From: an uncultured Tissierellia bacterium
Lineage (GTDB): Bacteria; Bacillota; Clostridia; Tissierellales; Peptoniphilaceae
Direction of reading: 5' to 3'
Assembly (NCBI GenBank): GCA_937923265.1
Contig: CALAJY010000030.1
Coordinates: forward strand, 19,732-83,731
DNA: 64,000 bases
Numbering within the stretch: position 1 is the stretch's first letter; each line of letters begins with the position of its first letter. The translations under genes were made by a program, and so were the position numbers. Shown in pieces: positions 41,383 through 49,095 of this stretch. The notes under the pieces were generated by a model, which was not told the DNA's origin, did no database searches, and saw only the letters and a list, made by a program, of their open reading frames with translations.

Positions 41383-41479
41383 ATTCATAGCGAATTCTTT
41401 TTGCGTACCACTATGGAATCGAGGCGGGTCATGACTCGATTCAGTGATGCACGGGAGCGAAAGCTCGAAAGGAGACGTT

Positions 41480-43099
41480 ATGAATTATTTTTTTGCCCGC
41501 CATCGAAGAGGGATCTTCCTCTTTGGCATCTTTTTCGGCATGGTCTTGTTGAATTTCCCTGTGGGAGCAGCGGAAGAGGCGGCAAGAACCGCCAGTCCCT
41601 TCTATCGGTCGATCTGCTCCCTGTTACCGCCGGTGATTGCCATCGCTTTGGCCCTTCTCACTAAGCAGGTCTATCTCTCTCTCTTTACGGGTGTAGTGGT
41701 GGGAGCCCTTTTTGCGGGCGCCTTTCATCCCGGTCAGACCCTCACCGTTCTCTTTCAAAAAGGCCTTGTTGGCTCGATTGCGGATCCCTATAATGCGGGA
41801 ATTTTAGTGTTTCTGGTGATTCTCGGCATCTTGGTGGCCCTGATGAACCGGGCGGGGGGCTCTGCCGCCTTTGGCCGTTGGGCCTCCCAACATATCAAGA
41901 GCAGGGTGGGAGCACAACTTGTCACCACTGCCCTGGGTGTTTTTATCTTTATCGATGACTATTTTAACTGCCTGACGGTGGGTTCGGTCATGCGCCCGCT
42001 CACGGATCGTTATCGGATTTCTCGAGCCAAGCTGGCTTACCTGATTGATGCGACGGCAGCGCCGGTCTGCATCATCGCTCCGGTGTCCTCCTGGGCAGCG
42101 GCCGTTTCTTCCTATGTGGGAGAGGGAAAGGGGATTTCTCTTTTCATTCAAACCATTCCCTTTAATTTTTATGCCCTGCTCACCCTGGTCATGATGGTGA
42201 TCCTGGCGGTGACCGGTTGGAACTATGGCCCCATGGCGCAGGCGGAGGAGGCTGCCGACCGGGGCGCCGATTTGTCCCGATTAAAGGCCATGGCGGAAAG
42301 TCAGCCGTCCCCCTCCTCTTCGGGAAGGGTGATTGACCTGGTGCTGCCGATCGTTGTTCTCATCGGCTGCTGCATCGCCGGTATGCTCTATTCGGGAGGC
42401 TTTTTTGCCGGCAGCTCTTTCGTCGTCGCCTTTTCGCAATCCGATGCCTCCATCGGCCTTGTCATCGGGTCCTCATTGGCCTTGGTGTTCACCATCCTTT
42501 ACTATCTTTTCCGCCGTCTGATTCCCTTAAAGGAAGTGGGGGATGCCATTCCCCAGGGCTTCCAGTCCATGGTGCCCGCCATCCTCATTCTGGTCCTGGC
42601 CTGGTCCTTAAAGTCCATGACGGACGGTCTCGGTGCCGGAGCCTTTGTTCAGTCCCTGGTCGCCCGGCATGCGAGTGCCTTCCATGCCTTTCTCCCGGCC
42701 CTCATCTTCCTGATTGGCGGCTTTCTCTCCTTTTCTACGGGGACCAGCTGGGGAACTTTTGGAATTCTCATTCCCATAACCCTGGGGATCTTCCCGTTGA
42801 GTAATCCTCTGGGAGTGGTCTGTGTCAGTGCCTGCATGGCCGGAGCCGTTTGTGGCGATCATTGCTCTCCCATTTCCGATACCACGATTATGGCCGGAGC
42901 CGGGGCCCAGTGCGACCACCTCTCCCATGTGTCCACCCAATTGCCCTATGCCATGACCATAGCGGGAGTCAGCTTCATTGCCTATCTGCTCACGGGCTTC
43001 TTCCCACACGCCCTACCGATTTTGCTCTTTTCCATCCTTCTTCTCCTGGGATCTCTCTGGTTTTTCAGCCAAAGATTCCCCCGAAAAGAACGTCATTAG
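41480..43099 (+). CDS. NhaC-family antiporter, predicted lysine transporter
   Basis: 539 residues, about twelve membrane segments. Family motifs: FIFIDDYFNCLTVGSVMRPL, APVCIIAPVSSWAAAVSSY, LSFSTGTSWGTFGILIPI and CMAGAVCGDHCSPISDTTIM. Annotated by homology as Na+/H+ antiporter, but an L-box in the leader points to lysine uptake; NhaC-type proteins under lysine riboswitches have been predicted as lysine transporters (LysW). AAAGGAG precedes the ATG at 41480. The protein begins with a signal-like stretch before the transport core. Confidence 0.92.
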   Translation: MNYFFARHRRGIFLFGIFFGMVLLNFPVGAAEEAARTASPFYRSICSLLPPVIAIALALLTKQVYLSLFTGVVVGALFAGAFHPGQTLTVLFQKGLVGSIADPYNAGILVFLVILGILVALMNRAGGSAAFGRWASQHIKSRVGAQLVTTALGVFIFIDDYFNCLTVGSVMRPLTDRYRISRAKLAYLIDATAAPVCIIAPVSSWAAAVSSYVGEGKGISLFIQTIPFNFYALLTLVMMVILAVTGWNYGPMAQAEEAADRGADLSRLKAMAESQPSPSSSGRVIDLVLPIVVLIGCCIAGMLYSGGFFAGSSFVVAFSQSDASIGLVIGSSLALVFTILYYLFRRLIPLKEVGDAIPQGFQSMVPAILILVLAWSLKSMTDGLGAGAFVQSLVARHASAFHAFLPALIFLIGGFLSFSTGTSWGTFGILIPITLGIFPLSNPLGVVCVSACMAGAVCGDHCSPISDTTIMAGAGAQCDHLSHVSTQLPYAMTIAGVSFIAYLLTGFFPHALPILLFSILLLLGSLWFFSQRFPRKERH

Positions 43100-43108
43100 C
43101 CGAGAATT

Positions 43109-43144
43109 CCCTCCCCGGATTCGCTCCGGGGAGGGGCATTTTTC
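43109..43144 (+). terminator. Terminator after the NhaC-type gene
   Basis: CCCTCCCCGGA/TCCGGGGAGGGG with TTCGC loop and CATTTTT. Confidence 0.92.
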
Positions 43145-43159
43145 CATTGAAAAAATTAT

Positions 43160-43188
43160 TTGCATTTTTTTGTAAAATTAAGTAACAT
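43160..43188 (+). promoter_or_regulatory. Promoter of tRNA-Pro
   Basis: TTGCAT (43160-43165) and TAACAT (43183-43188), 17 bases apart, 15 bases before the tRNA. Confidence 0.65.
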
Positions 43189-43203
43189 AAGGAGTACGAG
43201 TTG

Positions 43204-43277
43204 CGGGGTGTGGCGCAGTTCGGTAGCGCACTTGTCTGGGGGACAAGGGGCCGCAGGTTCAAATCCTGTCACTCCGA
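43204..43277 (+). tRNA. tRNA-Pro (GGG)
   Basis: Cloverleaf of 74 bases: acceptor CGGGGTG/CACTCCG, D arm GGCGCAGTTCGGTAGCGC, anticodon arm CTTGT-CTGGGGG-ACAAG with GGG at positions 34-36 and G37, T arm CAGGTTCAAATCCTG. Discriminator A, no encoded CCA. Own promoter and terminator. Confidence 0.95.
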
Positions 43278-43286
43278 TATCGTAAA

Positions 43287-43323
43287 AAACCGCTTGAATC
43301 CAATGGGTTCAGGCGGTTTTTGT
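43287..43323 (+). terminator. Terminator after tRNA-Pro
   Basis: AAACCGCTTGAATCC/GGGTTCAGGCGGTTT stem with T5. Confidence 0.9.
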
Positions 43324-43383
43324 TTATCATTTATTCGCAATTGTAATCCGCATTGTAAGTTTTTTTCGAATCCGCAAGCCGCG

Positions 43384-44568
43384 CTATTTATTGCGATCAA
43401 TCGTCTCTCGGGTCATCCGATCCTCTCCCTTCTCTTTGTGGAGAAGGCGCTCCACTTTTTGTTCATCCAGAAGCTGGTCCGCACTGAGTAATTGAAAGCC
43501 TTCGGGATCTGCCAGCCACTTTCCGCTCCCCTCCCGGTAGACTCCGGACAGGGAAGTAAGGGCAAAGAGAGGAACGGTTTTTCCATTTTCGAGATGGCAG
43601 GGAATCGAAAATTGACAGAGAAGGCGATTAAAGGAAGGCAGACTCGTGCTTTTTCCCTGCCGGGGATCCTTGGGCGTGAGGAGAATCCAGGCGGTGGGAA
43701 TCGGTTCTTCCAGCTTTTGCGGAGAGAGGGCTTCCAATTTTTCTCCGATATGGGCAACCATATATTTTTTCATGCGCTGTTGAAGGGGAAGAAGCGCTTC
43801 TTCGCCAAACTTGGCCCTTTGCTCAGTGGGAAGCTGTTTTAAATCCTGCAGATAGGACGGGACTCCCTTTTCGGGAAGGGTGTAGCGGAAGGTCCGATTT
43901 TCAGTCGACAGAGTCAGCGACTGGGCCTCTAATACCCGGGGATTCGGGACCATGGTTAGGGTGAGCACCTCTCCTTTTTTACAGAGAAAGGTTGGACTCT
44001 CTCCCTTCTTCTCCGGCAAGGTCACAAAAATCGCTTTTTTGATCGACTCTTCCCAGTCCAATTCGACACGGGCTTCCAACCAGGGCGAGATTCCTTGAAA
44101 GGGAACATGGACCTTCTTCCAGAGGTCTTTGGCGGAGAGGGTTTTGCGCTGGGTAAGACCGGTGACCTGAGCCGAGTACCTGCTTTCCGAAAGCGTGAGC
44201 CCCGCCCTCTTCCAATATGTGGGATCGGGCGCCACTTGGACCTGTATGGTTTGTCCGTTCTTTAAATGCCGGTCGGGTTGGATGTGAACGGTGCAATGGT
44301 CCAGAGCGGCAGACCAAGTGGGAGATTTTGCTTCGATTTCTTTCATTCCTTCGGAGGTGTGGGGGTTGATTTTCCCTTGGTCATCCAACAGGGTGAGCAG
44401 GGTATCCAGGTCCAGGCTGCCTTCCACAAATCCCTCCCCATCGTTTCCCGAAAAGTGGAGATTGACCAATTGACGGGCAGGGAGAGTGAGCGGCGGGGAA
44501 GCGGGAGAACAGGAGGCCAGGAGAATCAGGAGGAATGCTGGGAAGAGGAGGGAGAGTTTTCTTTTCAT
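43384..44568 (-). CDS. Unknown lipoprotein
   Basis: 394 residues. Signal peptide KRKLSLLFPAFLLILLASCS ends in a lipobox (LASC), so it should be lipid-anchored outside the membrane. The mature part starts with VNLHFSGNDGEGFVEGSLDL, a short beta motif seen in several uncharacterised Firmicutes envelope proteins, and has two or three similar beta-rich sections, then a helical region (residues ~265-300). No enzyme motif is seen. The start is the ATG at 44568 after AAAGGA. It diverges from ridA. Confidence 0.7.
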   Translation of the reverse strand: MKRKLSLLFPAFLLILLASCSPASPPLTLPARQLVNLHFSGNDGEGFVEGSLDLDTLLTLLDDQGKINPHTSEGMKEIEAKSPTWSAALDHCTVHIQPDRHLKNGQTIQVQVAPDPTYWKRAGLTLSESRYSAQVTGLTQRKTLSAKDLWKKVHVPFQGISPWLEARVELDWEESIKKAIFVTLPEKKGESPTFLCKKGEVLTLTMVPNPRVLEAQSLTLSTENRTFRYTLPEKGVPSYLQDLKQLPTEQRAKFGEEALLPLQQRMKKYMVAHIGEKLEALSPQKLEEPIPTAWILLTPKDPRQGKSTSLPSFNRLLCQFSIPCHLENGKTVPLFALTSLSGVYREGSGKWLADPEGFQLLSADQLLDEQKVERLLHKEKGEDRMTRETIDRNK

Positions 44569-44735
44569 CGTGAGTCCTTTCATTGTTTTGGTTTCTTTTT
44601 TCACTATAGCAAAGAGGCTGTGTCAAAGTGTGCCATCTTGACGGGGGCGAGCGTGGGATTTTCTCCTTGCTAAGAAGGGATTGCGGTATAATGGGAGCTG
44701 AAAGAAAACGTGTTCCATAATTTAAGGAGGTAATG

Positions 44736-45107
44736 ATGAACCAAGTAGATACCAAAAAAGCACCCGCAGCGATTGGCCCCTATTCGCAAGCCATGGTGAG
44801 CAATGGTCTTGTTTTCACGTCCGGACAAATTGCCTTGGATCCTGAAAGTGGAGAGATTGTGGGAGATAAGATTGAAGAACAGGCGGAACAGGCCATTCAG
44901 AATCTGGGAGAAATTCTGAAAGAAGCCGGATCGGATTTTGATAAAGTCGTAAAGACCGTATGTTTCCTCTCCGATATGGGAAATTTCGGGGCGTTTAATG
45001 CCGTTTATGAAAAATACTTTACGAGCAAGCCCGCCCGGAGCTGCGTTGCGGTAAAGACCCTTCCCAAGAATGTTCTTTGTGAAGTGGAAGCCATTGCAGA
45101 AAAGTAA
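44736..45107 (+). CDS. ridA: RidA family reactive-intermediate deaminase
   Basis: 123 residues. RidA hydrolyses reactive 2-aminoacrylate and related enamines made by PLP enzymes, including serine/threonine dehydratases. Motifs: AIGPYSQAMVSNGLVFTSGQ, and near the end KPARSCVAVKTLPKNVLCEV, with the substrate-binding Arg and the terminal acidic EVEAIA. AAGGAGG is 5 bases before the ATG at 44736 and only 2 before the ATG at 44733, so the second is preferred. TATAAT lies at 44687-44692. Monocistronic. Confidence 0.96.
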   Translation: MNQVDTKKAPAAIGPYSQAMVSNGLVFTSGQIALDPESGEIVGDKIEEQAEQAIQNLGEILKEAGSDFDKVVKTVCFLSDMGNFGAFNAVYEKYFTSKPARSCVAVKTLPKNVLCEVEAIAEK

Positions 45108-45131
45108 GCGGATAAATTCAGAAGTAAAGAA

Positions 45132-45161
45132 GGGAGACCGGCTTTCCGGTCTCCCTTTTAT
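45132..45161 (+). terminator. Terminator after ridA
   Basis: GGGAGACCGG/CCGGTCTCCC stem, CTTT loop, then TTTTATT. Confidence 0.93.
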
Positions 45162-45192
45162 TGTAGTGACTTAACAAGTTCGAAAAGACGGA

Positions 45193-45366
45193 CTAAGCGT
45201 CCTTCTCTCCGTTATGTCCATCATTCTCCGCATCAACATTCTGTTCATTGTTTAAAACGTTCATGTTGGTGGCACTATTCATGTTGTTATTGACCACGTC
45301 GTTGTTGATGTCCGCTTTGTCCATCTTTGCGTCTTGGTCTTCTTTACTGTACTTCTTTTCCGTCAT
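45193..45366 (-). CDS. Small Asn-rich hydrophilic protein
   Basis: 57 residues read from the minus strand: MTEKKYSKEDQDAKMDKADI then NNDVVNNNMNSATNMNVLNN and EQNVDAENDGHNGEKDA. About a quarter is Asn and it has no hydrophobic core, so it is probably disordered. GGGGGAAG lies 4 bases before the ATG. It begins 23 bases inside the end of the SPFH gene, which implies translational coupling. No family recognised. Confidence 0.7.
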   Translation of the reverse strand: MTEKKYSKEDQDAKMDKADINNDVVNNNMNSATNMNVLNNEQNVDAENDGHNGEKDA

Positions 45367-46612
45367 TTTCTTCCCCCTTCAGTTTCGCGCCGCATTCGGG
45401 ACAGAATTTCGCCTTGGGATTGTCGATTTCTGTACCGCATTTCGGGCAATTGATGCTTTCTTTTATTGGTCTCTTCGTTCCGCACTCGGAACAGAAGTTC
45501 CCTTCATTCATTGTACCGCATTCCGGACAGGTCCAGGAATTCTTTGAGGAAGTTGGTTGTTCATCTTGCTTTCTCTGCGCTTCCTCGCTTTGTTTTTTCT
45601 CCTCCTGTGCTTTCATCTGCTGGGCATTGGTCTGGGAAAACTGTCCCATTCCGGCTCCCGCCGCATTCATGCCGATTCCCATTCCCATAAAGGTCTGACC
45701 GGCACCCGCCTCATTGGAGCCGGCGGCTTCCATGCCGCGAGCAATGGATCCTTGAACATAGCCTTCTCGGATACTGGCATCGGAAAGCATGGACCCCTTG
45801 TTTCTCATGTTGATCATTTCCTGGGAATCTTCGGTGTAGGAGATGGATCCGATGCCGACGGATTCTACCCGGAAACCACGGAGGTCGGTCCATTTTTCAT
45901 CGAGTACGTCCTGCATGTATTTCGCAAGCTCCATGCTCCGGCTGAGAACATGAGAAATCCGCAATCCATCCAAACTCATCTTGTTGAGGGAGGATTGGAA
46001 GGCGGTTAAAAACTCATCCCGATACTGCTCATTGATGTCGTTGATGCGGATGGACTCTTTGGAAGTATGGTCGGCAACTTGGATGTAGAACTTTACGGGG
46101 TCCACAATGCGGATGGAGTAGGTCCCAAAGGCCCGCAAGAACAGCTCGGCATTGTAAAAATTATCAAAATAGTTCACGGGATTGGGGGTACCGAATTTAC
46201 AACCGCGAATTTCCTGCAGGTTGATGAAGTACACCCGCTGTTGTTGCGGGGTGGAACCGGCAAAGCGAACACGGTTGAAACTCTCCTTGACCGATTCCTT
46301 GAGTTCCCCGTTCATTAAGGAAGGCAGAGAGGAATCATCGACCTTGTAGTAGCCGGCCTCTGCGCTGTAATCTACGATCTTTCCGCCATCGATCAAGAGC
46401 ATGCATTGTCCCTCATTGATATGGATAATGGAACCATTGGAGACGGTGTTCGCCGTTTTTTTCGTATTTGAATTTCTGGGATCATCCGGTCGAACAGCAA
46501 CCCCGGGGGCCACAACGGTTTCCGGATCCATGTCTGCCGACTCAATGACTTCCAGCCAGGTATCGGCAAGTCCGCCGCCAATGGCATCCTTTAAGACTCT
46601 GATAATTCCCAC
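45344..46612 (-). CDS. SPFH-domain protein with C-terminal zinc ribbons (YdjI-like)
   Basis: 422 residues. Starts GIIRVLKDAIGGGLADTW, then an SPFH/band-7-type core (NGSIIHINEGQCMLLIDGGK... FLRAFGTYSIRIVDPVKFY), a Gly/Ala/Met-rich stretch (residues ~300-335), a Gln/Glu-rich helix, and zinc ribbons CPECGTMNEGNFCSECG and CPKCGTEIDNPKAKFCPECG. The family is related to B. subtilis YdjI, implicated in membrane-stress responses. The start is a GTG at 46612, 5 bases after GAGGAGG. It is followed by the overlapping Asn-rich gene. Confidence 0.88.
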   Translation of the reverse strand: MGIIRVLKDAIGGGLADTWLEVIESADMDPETVVAPGVAVRPDDPRNSNTKKTANTVSNGSIIHINEGQCMLLIDGGKIVDYSAEAGYYKVDDSSLPSLMNGELKESVKESFNRVRFAGSTPQQQRVYFINLQEIRGCKFGTPNPVNYFDNFYNAELFLRAFGTYSIRIVDPVKFYIQVADHTSKESIRINDINEQYRDEFLTAFQSSLNKMSLDGLRISHVLSRSMELAKYMQDVLDEKWTDLRGFRVESVGIGSISYTEDSQEMINMRNKGSMLSDASIREGYVQGSIARGMEAAGSNEAGAGQTFMGMGIGMNAAGAGMGQFSQTNAQQMKAQEEKKQSEEAQRKQDEQPTSSKNSWTCPECGTMNEGNFCSECGTKRPIKESINCPKCGTEIDNPKAKFCPECGAKLKGEENDGKEVQ

Positions 46613-46900
46613 GTTTTCCTCCTCTAGTCGAATCTTTATTTTTTGGTATACACTCTACAATCCTTTCTATACCCTTCTCGAAAGGAGAAAAACAAATTCT
46701 TAGGCAGCCCCTCTTCATAATTACATCATATTTCCCAGCTAAAATGTAAAAACTTTATGAGTGGGTATACACATGCTCATAACGATTTCGCTTGCTCCCA
46801 GGAGGAGAAAGCCGACGGGAAGATGATGCGGGAGGGTGCTTGTGGCGTCCACCCGCCTGATAAATGGTGTGCAAGATGCTTGCACTAGGAAAGAGGTAGG
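46613..46900. other. Divergent intergenic region between the SPFH gene and ftsH
   Basis: 288 bases without a gene. TATACA-type -10 candidates are seen for both directions but no confident -35. The ftsH leader holds GTGCAAG/CTTGCAC (46868-46885) and a GC-rich stem near GGGTG/CACCC (46833-46856). No known riboswitch class was recognised. Confidence 0.4.
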
Positions 46901-48937
46901 ATGAAAGAGAATAAAAATTCCAGAAGACCTCGGCCGATGTATTTTTATTATGCCATCGTCTTTGCTGTGCTTCTTTTGGCACAATGGATCTTAGGACCGA
47001 TGATCCAGGAATCAAGAATCAACGAGGTTCCCTATAGCACCTTCGTTAAGATGGTGGACGAAAAGAAGGTGACCAAGGTCAAGAGGGAGGACAACCAGTT
47101 CCTTTTTGAAGCTAAGGATGACAAGGGACAGAGTGCCGGATATCGAACGGGCCCCTGGAAGGATGAGAGTCTCACCAAACGCTTGGAAGCCCAGGGAGTG
47201 GAGTTTTCCGCCGATATTCCCCAGACAATCAATCCCATTTTCAGCTTTCTGTTGACCTTCATTCTGCCTTTTGCCCTGCTCTCCTTCTTGGGCTATCGAT
47301 TAATGAAGAACATGGGCGGGATTGGCGGCATCGGAGGAGGCGGAGCGATGAGCTTCGGCAAATCCAATGCAAAAATCTATGTGAAAGCGAAAAGCGGAAA
47401 GAGCTTTCAGGATGTGGCCGGGCAGGAGGAAGCGATTGAAAGCCTGAAAGAGATCGTTAATTTCCTGGACAAGCCCAAACGCTATTCGGAAATCGGGGCA
47501 ATCTGCCCCAAGGGCGTTCTCCTCGTCGGCCCGCCGGGAACCGGGAAAACCCTCCTGGCCCAGGCCGTTGCCGGAGAAGCGGAGGTGCCCTTCTTCTCCA
47601 TTTCCGGATCGGAATTTGTGGAGCTCTTCGTCGGTATGGGGGCTTCCAAGGTGCGAGACCTCTTCAGCGAGGCGAAGAAGAAGGCTCCCTGCATCGTCTT
47701 CATCGATGAGATTGATGCCATCGGAAAGCGGAGAGATACCGCCGGCTTCAGCAGCAATGATGAGAGGGAACAAACGCTAAACCAGCTGCTGAGCGAGATG
47801 GATGGCTTTGAGGGCAACTCCGGGGTGGTCATCTTAGCGGCGACCAACCGACCCGAGATTCTGGACAAAGCCCTGACCCGACCCGGGCGGTTTGACCGCT
47901 TGGTTCGCGTGGAGTTGCCGGATATTCGGGGACGAGAAGACATTCTGAAGGTCCACTCCAAGGACGTCAAGATGGAAGCCGATGTGAACCTTGCAACTAT
48001 TGCCAAGATGACGGCGGGAACATCGGGAGCGGAGCTTGCCAACATCATCAATGAAGGCGCTTTGCGCGCGGTGCGGATGAACCGGAGCCGGGTGACGGAA
48101 GAGGACCTGGTGGAGTCCGTGGAAACGGTGATCGCCGGTCAGCAAAAGAAGAATGCCGTGATTACCGACCGGGATAAGAAGATGATTGCCTACCATGAGG
48201 TGGGTCATGCGCTGGTAGCGGCTCTTCAGAAGTTCACCGCTCCCGTCACGAAGATTACCATTATCCCCAGAACCTCCGGTGCCCTGGGCTATACCATGCA
48301 GGTGGATGAGGAAGAAAAGGTCCTGATGACCCGGGAAGACCTCTTTAAGGAGATCGTCACCCTGACGGGAGGCCGTTCGGCAGAGGAACTCATCTTCGGG
48401 ACCAAGACAACGGGGGCTTCCAATGATATTGAGCGGGCAACAAAGCTGGCCCGGTCCATGGTCACGCGTTTCGGGATGACCGAGGAGTTTGACTTTATCG
48501 CCCTAGAGACAAGCCAGAGTCGCTATCTGGGAGGAGACACCGAACTGATGGCCTCTCCGGGAACTGCCACGGAGATCGACCGGCGGGTGCGGCAGATTAT
48601 CTCCCAGGCCCATGAACTGGCACTGTCGATTCTGAAGGATCACCGCCAGCAGCTGGAGGATATTGCCGGCTACCTGCTTGAGAAGGAGACCATCACGGGG
48701 GATGAGTTTATGGACATCCTCAATCGCAGCCTGGAATTCTATGGGCAGGAAACCATCGAGGAACGGAAGCAGGAAAAAGAGGAAGAAGAGCGATCCGAGG
48801 ACCGAAGGGAGACCCCTTCCTCGGCGGAAGAAAAAGGAAAGGCACCTTCTTCGGAGGAAACGGAGGAGGGCGCCATCCCCATGCCGCCCGTCCCGGAGAG
48901 CCGGGAGAAGAAGTCTGAAAACTCACAGAAAGAGTAA
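46901..48937 (+). CDS. ftsH: ATP-dependent zinc metalloprotease FtsH
   Basis: 678 residues. Membrane-bound AAA+ protease that degrades unassembled membrane proteins and regulators. Two membrane segments (residues ~12-30 and ~110-130) flank an external domain. The AAA+ module has Walker A GPPGTGKTLLAQAVAGEA, Walker B CIVFIDEIDAIG and the second-region TRPGRFDR. The zinc site is HEVGH in IAYHEVGHALVAAL, with the third Asp ligand in the later helix. The tail (residues ~625-678) is acidic and low-complexity. AGAGGTAGG precedes the ATG. A terminator follows. Confidence 0.97.
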   Translation: MKENKNSRRPRPMYFYYAIVFAVLLLAQWILGPMIQESRINEVPYSTFVKMVDEKKVTKVKREDNQFLFEAKDDKGQSAGYRTGPWKDESLTKRLEAQGVEFSADIPQTINPIFSFLLTFILPFALLSFLGYRLMKNMGGIGGIGGGGAMSFGKSNAKIYVKAKSGKSFQDVAGQEEAIESLKEIVNFLDKPKRYSEIGAICPKGVLLVGPPGTGKTLLAQAVAGEAEVPFFSISGSEFVELFVGMGASKVRDLFSEAKKKAPCIVFIDEIDAIGKRRDTAGFSSNDEREQTLNQLLSEMDGFEGNSGVVILAATNRPEILDKALTRPGRFDRLVRVELPDIRGREDILKVHSKDVKMEADVNLATIAKMTAGTSGAELANIINEGALRAVRMNRSRVTEEDLVESVETVIAGQQKKNAVITDRDKKMIAYHEVGHALVAALQKFTAPVTKITIIPRTSGALGYTMQVDEEEKVLMTREDLFKEIVTLTGGRSAEELIFGTKTTGASNDIERATKLARSMVTRFGMTEEFDFIALETSQSRYLGGDTELMASPGTATEIDRRVRQIISQAHELALSILKDHRQQLEDIAGYLLEKETITGDEFMDILNRSLEFYGQETIEERKQEKEEEERSEDRRETPSSAEEKGKAPSSEETEEGAIPMPPVPESREKKSENSQKE

Positions 48938-48942
48938 AAAAA

Positions 48943-48969
48943 ACAGCGGGAGCAAACCCGCTGTTTTTC
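48943..48969 (+). terminator. Terminator after ftsH
   Basis: ACAGCGGG/CCCGCTGT stem with 6-base loop and T5. Confidence 0.93.
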
Positions 48970-49013
48970 TATGTCCGGCTTGCCATCGGCTTTTCAAAGG
49001 CAGGGGGAACACT

Positions 49014-49072
49014 TATAATAGAAGAAACAATTATTTGTTGAATTTATGCTTCACCCCTTGTCGGGGTTTTTT
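49014..49072 (+). promoter_or_regulatory. Promoter and short attenuator-like hairpin before the pyrophosphatase gene
   Basis: TATAAT at 49014-49019 has a weak -35 (TTTTCA) 17 bases upstream. Then ACCCC TTGT CGGGGT followed by T6 (49053-49072) is a compact terminator-like hairpin between this promoter and the ATG at 49096. It may act as an attenuator or end leftover ftsH readthrough. Confidence 0.45.
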
Positions 49073-49095
49073 GCTGAGAAAGAGGTGGCAGGGAT

